Position numbers and translations under genes: made by a program
In this document: piece by piece, positions 59,449-64,000 of the stretch
Numbering within the stretch: the stretch's first letter is position 1
Layout: every line of letters starts with the position of its first letter
NCBI GenBank assembly: GCA_001465935.1
Contig: LNKV01000088.1
Span: 1-64,000 of the forward strand
Length of the DNA: 64,000 bases
Reading direction: 5' to 3'
DNA from: Clarireedia homoeocarpa
Lineage: Eukaryota; Ascomycota; Leotiomycetes; Helotiales; Rutstroemiaceae
Notes under the pieces: model-generated
The model's input: only the letters and a program-made list of their open reading frames with translations
Databases searched by the model: none
Told to the model about the DNA's origin: nothing

Positions 59449-60690
59449 ATGTCCACTGACAAGATAACCTTTCTTATGAACTGGTGAGCCTGACAACAGC
59501 TCCGAGCTCTTCCAGTCTGATTTGGTGTCCTAGGCACGCTACCCCTTACCATGCGCCTGTCTATCTTGCCCAGAAGATGGGATTCTTCGCCGACGAGGGT
59601 ATCAAGGTTGCTCTTCTCGAACCGAATGACCCAAGTGGTGAGTGTCAGTCTGCGAATCATCTGTGCCATGTATTCTAATGAAAATGCCTCAGATGTTACC
59701 GAAATCATCGGGTCTGGCAAAGTCGACATGGGCTTCAAGGCCATGATTCACACGCTTGCTGCCAAAGCTCGCGGCTTTCCCGTCACTTCAATTGGTTCCC
59801 TACTAGATGAGCCCTTCACCGGCGTCGTATATTTGAAGGATAGTGGAATTACAACGGATTTCCGAAGCTTGAAGGGCAAGAAGATTGGCTATGTTGGAGA
59901 GTTTGGCAAGGTATACCAATACGTGGTTTGGAGTTTAGACGAAGCTTATTTTATTATGTGCAGATCCAGATTGACGAGCTCACCAAGCACTACGGCATGA
60001 AAGCGACCGATTACGAGGCTGTCCGTTGTGGCATGAATGTTACAAAGGCTATCATTGAGGGTAGTATTGATGCTGGCATTGGCTTAGAGAATGTCCAGAT
60101 GGTCGAGTTGGAGGAATGGTTGGTGGGCTCTGGCAGACCTCGCTCTGATGTCCAAATGCTGAGAATCGACGAACTTGCCGAGCTTGGATGCTGCTGTTTC
60201 TGCTCAATCCTCTATATTGGTCAGTTGTTCCATTTTTTTCAGTGATACAGGATCTAATCTCTACTATTTAACAGTCAACGACAACTTCATGGCACAGAAT
60301 CCCGAGAAGCTTCACAAGTTTATGCTGGCCGTGAAGCGTGCTACAGATTATGTTCTTGCCTCTCCAACTGAAGCGTACAAGACGTACATCGACATCAAGC
60401 CTGAGATGGCATCTTCTGTCAATACCAAGATCTTTGAGCGATCCTATGCCTATTTTTCCAAGGACTTGAAGAATGTTCAACGCGATTGGGAGAAGGTTAC
60501 TCGTTACGGCAAGCGTCTTGGGGTCCTTCACGAGGACTTCAAGCCGAACTACACCAATGAGTTCCTAGGGTGGACGCTCGAGGGTGACTCGGCCGATCCT
60601 ACTGGTGATCAAAAGAGGATGGTGGCGTTGCAGAAACAGGTTGCAGAGAAAGGAGGCTTCCAAAGACTGGACGTGACGATTGCTGCTTGA
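59449..60690 (+). CDS. nmt1: Thiamine pyrimidine (HMP-P) synthase, NMT1/THI5
   Basis: Makes the pyrimidine half of thiamine (HMP phosphate) from pyridoxal phosphate and an active-site histidine, so each enzyme molecule turns over once; cytosolic. Five exons (59449-59483, 59534-59637, 59693-59910, 59964-60219, 60275-60690) join in frame to 342 residues, matching yeast THI5 (340). FKAMIHTLAAKARG carries the Lys that binds pyridoxal phosphate and the sacrificial His. LGCCCFC is the iron-binding Cys cluster. SGKVDMG, GEFGKIQIDELTKHYGMK and VRCGMN are family hallmarks. Expression is very likely repressed by thiamine through the TPP riboswitch just upstream. Confidence 0.95.
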
Positions 60691-61205
60691 GCAAGTACGC
60701 TTACTTGAACATGCCAGAGATACCTTGGCAGGTTCATCTGTCAATTTTAGCTAGGAAACAGAGATTAAATTTGAATACGCAATGAGGACTTAACAAATAC
60801 AGTGGCCATTGGCCACTTCACACAGACTACTTACATCTAAGTCCCTCAGTTCAAGTAATGCAAATTAGGAGGGTCGAATTCATAATTCATGTTGTCTATC
60901 TCCTATACTATGTATATATGCTGTACGTGCTCCACTTTAATCTGCTGTTTTCACTATCTAATACCGCCGTGGTTACTGTATCCGCATCTGTGCCGTTCCA
61001 CCTATCTTAGTGGTATGTATGGAGTCATTCGCCTTCCGAGCAGTCGTTTTCACGATTCGGCGCCAAGATAACTCAGTGTAAGTCTGATCCTGAAATTTCC
61101 GTATCCGCAAGTCAATCCCAAGTTTGTTTTGGTGTCCGGTTGACGAATACGATTGCCTAGAGGGCGAATGATTCGATTCATTTGGCACTCTAAGGTCCTC
61201 TTGAT
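60691..61205. other. Intergenic gap between convergent genes
   Basis: Holds the 3' ends of two convergent transcripts. No gene or repeat recognised. Confidence 0.45.
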
Positions 61206-61988
61206 CTAGTTGATCGAGACATTGACACCAGGCTTGGGCCATAGGACCCTATCGAAGATGCCCTCCACTTTAAACTCCTCTGCTAGAGCATTCCCATTCT
61301 GCGTGAAGTGGTCCCAAGACTCATAGTGCATAGGAACGAGCACGTCTGCCTTTATATCGCGGAACAGGTGGGCGGCTTGATGGCCATCCATGGTGATTTG
61401 CAGGTTATCGAGGGTGGCCTTTCCCAGATTCATAAGCGCAACGGCAATGTGGTACTTATCCGCAATCTTCTTGAGACCCTCGACATAGACTGTGTCACCA
61501 GTGAAGTACACAGCATTCGGGCGCCCGTCTGGTGCGACTCCAAAGTCCTCGGTGTGCAAGATAAATCCCACACACTCATGCCCGGGCCAGTGTTTGCATG
61601 GCGTAGCTGTGATGTGGAAGGTTTTGCCACAGATGCGTACATCGATCTCCTCCCAGTCTTTGAGGCCGATAACACTAGGTCTGGGCGCGAGTTTTGTAGC
61701 GCCATCACTCGTAGTGAACACATGACGACCGTCTAGAAGCTTGCGACCAATCTCATCAAGGTTATCTGGATGGTTCTCGTGGCTTAGAAGCACAGCATCG
61801 ATATGAGGAAGTTGTTCCAGCCTCATGGCAGGATCATCATGCACCTTGAGGGTATGGCCATTGGATTCATATGTGGTGCCAGCAGGCGAGAGGAAAGGGT
61901 CGGTGATGAAGTTAACGCCATCGATTGTGAGGATCGCTGTAGCCGTTCCGATATGAGTGATGCTGACCTTGTTTTTGAAGGTAGACAT
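61206..61988 (-). CDS. UlaG-like metallo-beta-lactamase-fold hydrolase
   Basis: Single exon of 260 residues starting at MSTFKNKVSITHIG (61988); an in-frame ATG three codons earlier (61997) is equally possible. The fold is shown by ITHIGTATAILTIDGVNFITDP, the metal motif region LLSHENHPDNLDE, ATPCKHWPGHECVGF, YFTGDTVY and LVPMHYESWDHF. It resembles the UPF0173/UlaG group (ascorbate-6-phosphate lactonase-like), but the fungal substrate is unknown. The metal motif departs from the H-x-H-x-D-H consensus: it reads H-E-N-H-P-D-N, so one ligand may be lost or supplied elsewhere. The gene is convergent with nmt1, and no functional link is implied. Confidence 0.82.
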   Translation of the reverse strand: MSTFKNKVSITHIGTATAILTIDGVNFITDPFLSPAGTTYESNGHTLKVHDDPAMRLEQLPHIDAVLLSHENHPDNLDEIGRKLLDGRHVFTTSDGATKLAPRPSVIGLKDWEEIDVRICGKTFHITATPCKHWPGHECVGFILHTEDFGVAPDGRPNAVYFTGDTVYVEGLKKIADKYHIAVALMNLGKATLDNLQITMDGHQAAHLFRDIKADVLVPMHYESWDHFTQNGNALAEEFKVEGIFDRVLWPKPGVNVSIN

Positions 61989-61997
61989 GATAGGCAA

Positions 61998-63039
61998 TGA
62001 TTCCTTTTTGGAAAGAGTTGATTCCGTGCAAAAAGCAAATATGTTGGACTGTAGTGTCTTGGGTATTCTTTTCTATATCTCAAGACACGAAACGAGGGAG
62101 AGGGACCGGATTCTTATAGTAGTTCTCTATCAGCCATCCCAACACCCAGATACGGTTTGAAATTATGGTAAGTAGCTATTGACAAATCTCCATCACAGTA
62201 TCGGTCAGATATGTTTTGTCAACGGTAGTAGTAGTAAGTCCACAGTAGTCTGCACTACAATTAGTCACTCTGCGAGGGTTAGCCCCTCTACAGGACTCTC
62301 AAGTCACTACAGCAAGCGGGAGCGAACCCTATCGGATTTCAAAGCACGAAATACTATGACGGAAATACTTGCATTGACAACGAGTAAGCCCTTAGTTTTC
62401 TTTCACAGAGTGAGCTCTTGGAGATGTTTCACTGAAATTAAGTGGATATGAGAGAGTTTCATCGGCTACTTTCCACAGTGATGACGATGAAGCTCTGAGG
62501 ACTGATATGACGAACTGTTTGGTGCTGACAAATATAATGCCCAATACAATGTAAAATCGGAGAGATGAATATATCAGCATCTTACTAGGCAGGGTCACTA
62601 TATCTTGGCGGAATATGTGTCCAAGTTAGGCCTAGTGGTTTAGCTTGGTGCACCCCGATTTTGTAGCTGCTGAGTCAGACCCAGGGGCCTTTGCCGCCCC
62701 CTGGTAATCCGGTCCCGTAAAGGTGTGTTCCTCTACCTACTTACCTTCCGCCCCTTTATTGGTTAGTTGTAAGTGGAAGGAAGTCTAGTCTGCCTCCACG
62801 GCAGGGGCCCTCGGAGAGCCAGCGGAGCGTCATCCACTTTTCTTCTATATATCTATCTGTTTACGATTTTCTTGTACAGACAGGTAAGCCTACCAGCTAC
62901 GCCAATTCTAAATATACAATATAGAGGAAAAGAAAGGTAGTTTTCTGGAATAGTTTCAGAATTTAGAATAATATATCTTCTTCTATTCCTCTATCTGTCG
63001 ATATCGATAGGGAGGAAGAAAAATGAAGGGGAGATTTTG
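61998..63039. other. Intergenic region with a tRNA-like segment
   Basis: No protein gene supported. At about 62630-62700 a segment has Pol III-like words (cctagtggtttagcttgg, then gagtcagaccc about 30 nt on) and could be a tRNA-derived repeat. I could not fold a full cloverleaf. Confidence 0.3.
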
Positions 63040-63690
63040 CTAATAACCAAAGTGAAAGCGACCTGTTTCCCTTTTTGACATGATTTGGTTCTTTCTCTTT
63101 TTGATATACTTCTTTTGGAGGCCGCAGGTAATTCTATGACCAAAGGCAAGCAACTTCTCTCTCTCTTCAACTGTATATTTGGCGGCAATTCTCGCAACAT
63201 CCTTATCACTGACAACCCTCGGAGTTATTGAAGGTCCAGTAATTCGGGAATGAGTTCTCAAGCAGAATAGCGCGTTGGCTGTTGTATTTTTCTTTTGGCT
63301 TACAGAGATAATCCCACGGATGCTTGAGACCAGCAATATCCTTCCGTAGATTCAGCATGATTTCGTAATTCTTAGCAAGATTGATCTGAGCAGTGCAGTA
63401 TTCATCACCTGGATAAAAACAAGTTAAGAAAAGCAGGCAATCGTGATTTTTATGAACTTACATTTCTCAACAAGAAGCTTTATCTGGTTATTGCAATTCT
63501 CAATCGTCTCCTTTCTTGCTTCCTCTACCTCCGCCAACGATTCCAGCTCCACTTCAGCGATCAAATGTTTTTGATACAATTCTTCCAGCTTAACATACTC
63601 CCGTAAGTTCTCGATATTTTCGAGATAGATGCCGTGCTTCGCGACTGCCAACAAACCATTGCTCCATATATCCCTTTTCGCACTCTTCAA
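63040..63690 (-). CDS. Hypothetical coiled-coil protein, partial model
   Basis: Two blocks on the minus strand look coding. The upper block (about 63690-63460; EELYQKHLIAEVELESLAEV) is a strongly charged helix. It joins through a normal intron to a second block, down to about 63250 (DEYCTAQINLAKNYEIMLNL). A further frame ending at 63040 (ARIAAKYTVEEREKLLAF) may be the last exon, but I found no convincing intron of normal size to reach it. The start codon is also unclear and may lie upstream near 63800. No family recognised. It could be a fragment of a larger lineage-specific gene. Confidence 0.35.
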
Positions 63691-63815
63691 TACGTTGTCC
63701 GGATGCCGTTACTGCCGCCCAACGCCCCATTGCAACCCCCGAATTCGACGTAAGACAAGGAAAGAATGGAAATAGCATGCTCGAAGAATGATGCGTCCAC
63801 CGCTCGTGTAACATC

Positions 63816-64000
63816 CACCACGCTAAGGCTTCGAAGGAAGAGCTTTCTCGTCGGGAAGAGGAAATGTGTTAGCGATTCAACGAGACTGTGTAATTGTCAA
63901 TAAAACGCTTGGTACATGTCATGAGTGATGGGATGGTTCAAGGATCTTCGTAACTAGGCTTTCGTAGGCCAAGATCTTCGTAATTGGGCTTCTGCGGGCA
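63816..64000. other. Window end, nothing recognised
   Basis: Contains the duplicated phrase aagatcttcgtaa(c/t)t at about 63940-63985. No gene seen. Confidence 0.4.

Overview
The window is nuclear DNA of a filamentous ascomycete. Almost every gene is split by short GT-AG introns (about 45-70 nt) with CTAAC/CTGAC-like branch points. The protein families are typical of Pezizomycotina: Zn2Cys6 regulator, CFEM protein, PTH11-like receptor, DHA1 and sugar-porter MFS transporters, LaeA-like methyltransferase and fungal-type NMT1/THI5. A helotialean (Sclerotiniaceae-like) fungus is my best guess from the flavour of the proteins; this is inference only. AT-rich, decayed repeats fit an old repeat load with RIP-like mutation.

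Layout. 0-2.6 kb: simple repeats, no supported gene. 2.6-4.4 kb: TMEM135-like membrane protein (+). 5.0-7.1 kb: DHA1 drug:H+ antiporter (-). 7.2-9.0 kb: decayed ~170-bp tandem repeats and a pair of 67-bp TG...CA repeats. 9.3-11.8 kb: AsnB-type asparagine synthetase (+). 12.0-14.9 kb: 896-residue protein with a MACPF-like core, a long charged helix and three H-type-lectin-like repeats (-). 15.3-15.8 kb: inverted-repeat mobile element. 17.3-18.6 kb: secreted alpha/beta hydrolase (-). 19.2-20.6 kb: lineage-specific acidic protein (-). 20.8-21.5 kb: 43-bp minisatellite with higher-order structure. 22.6-22.9 kb: cytochrome P450 relic. 23.6-25.3 kb: GlcNAc-6-phosphate deacetylase (-), divergent from a Mug190-like SMP/C2 lipid-transfer protein (+, 26.3-30.1 kb). 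32.6 kb: CFEM protein (+). 33.6-35.0 kb: PTH11-like receptor (-). 36.0-38.4 kb: sugar transporter (-). 40.5-41.0 kb: inverted-repeat elements, one holding a 51-N assembly gap.

41.3-50.3 kb looks like an accessory, secondary-metabolism-type neighbourhood: Zn2Cys6 regulator, divergent MDR reductase, O-methyltransferase pseudogene, LaeA-like methyltransferase and a MAPEG glutathione-transferase-like protein. No PKS, NRPS or terpene backbone gene is present, so it could be a cluster margin or a decayed cluster. 51.4-53.5 kb: two small secreted proteins, one with a chaplin-like domain. 56.6-58.5 kb: catalase. 59.2-60.7 kb: thiamine pyrimidine synthase NMT1/THI5 preceded by a clear TPP riboswitch inside a probable 5'UTR intron. 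61.2-62.0 kb: UlaG-like metallo-hydrolase (-). The window ends in a weakly supported coiled-coil gene.

The most notable items are the MACPF/H-lectin fusion protein, the riboswitch with its upstream ORF, the chaplin-like protein and several uncharacterised repeat families. All gene models were spliced by eye and have not been tested against transcripts or databases.
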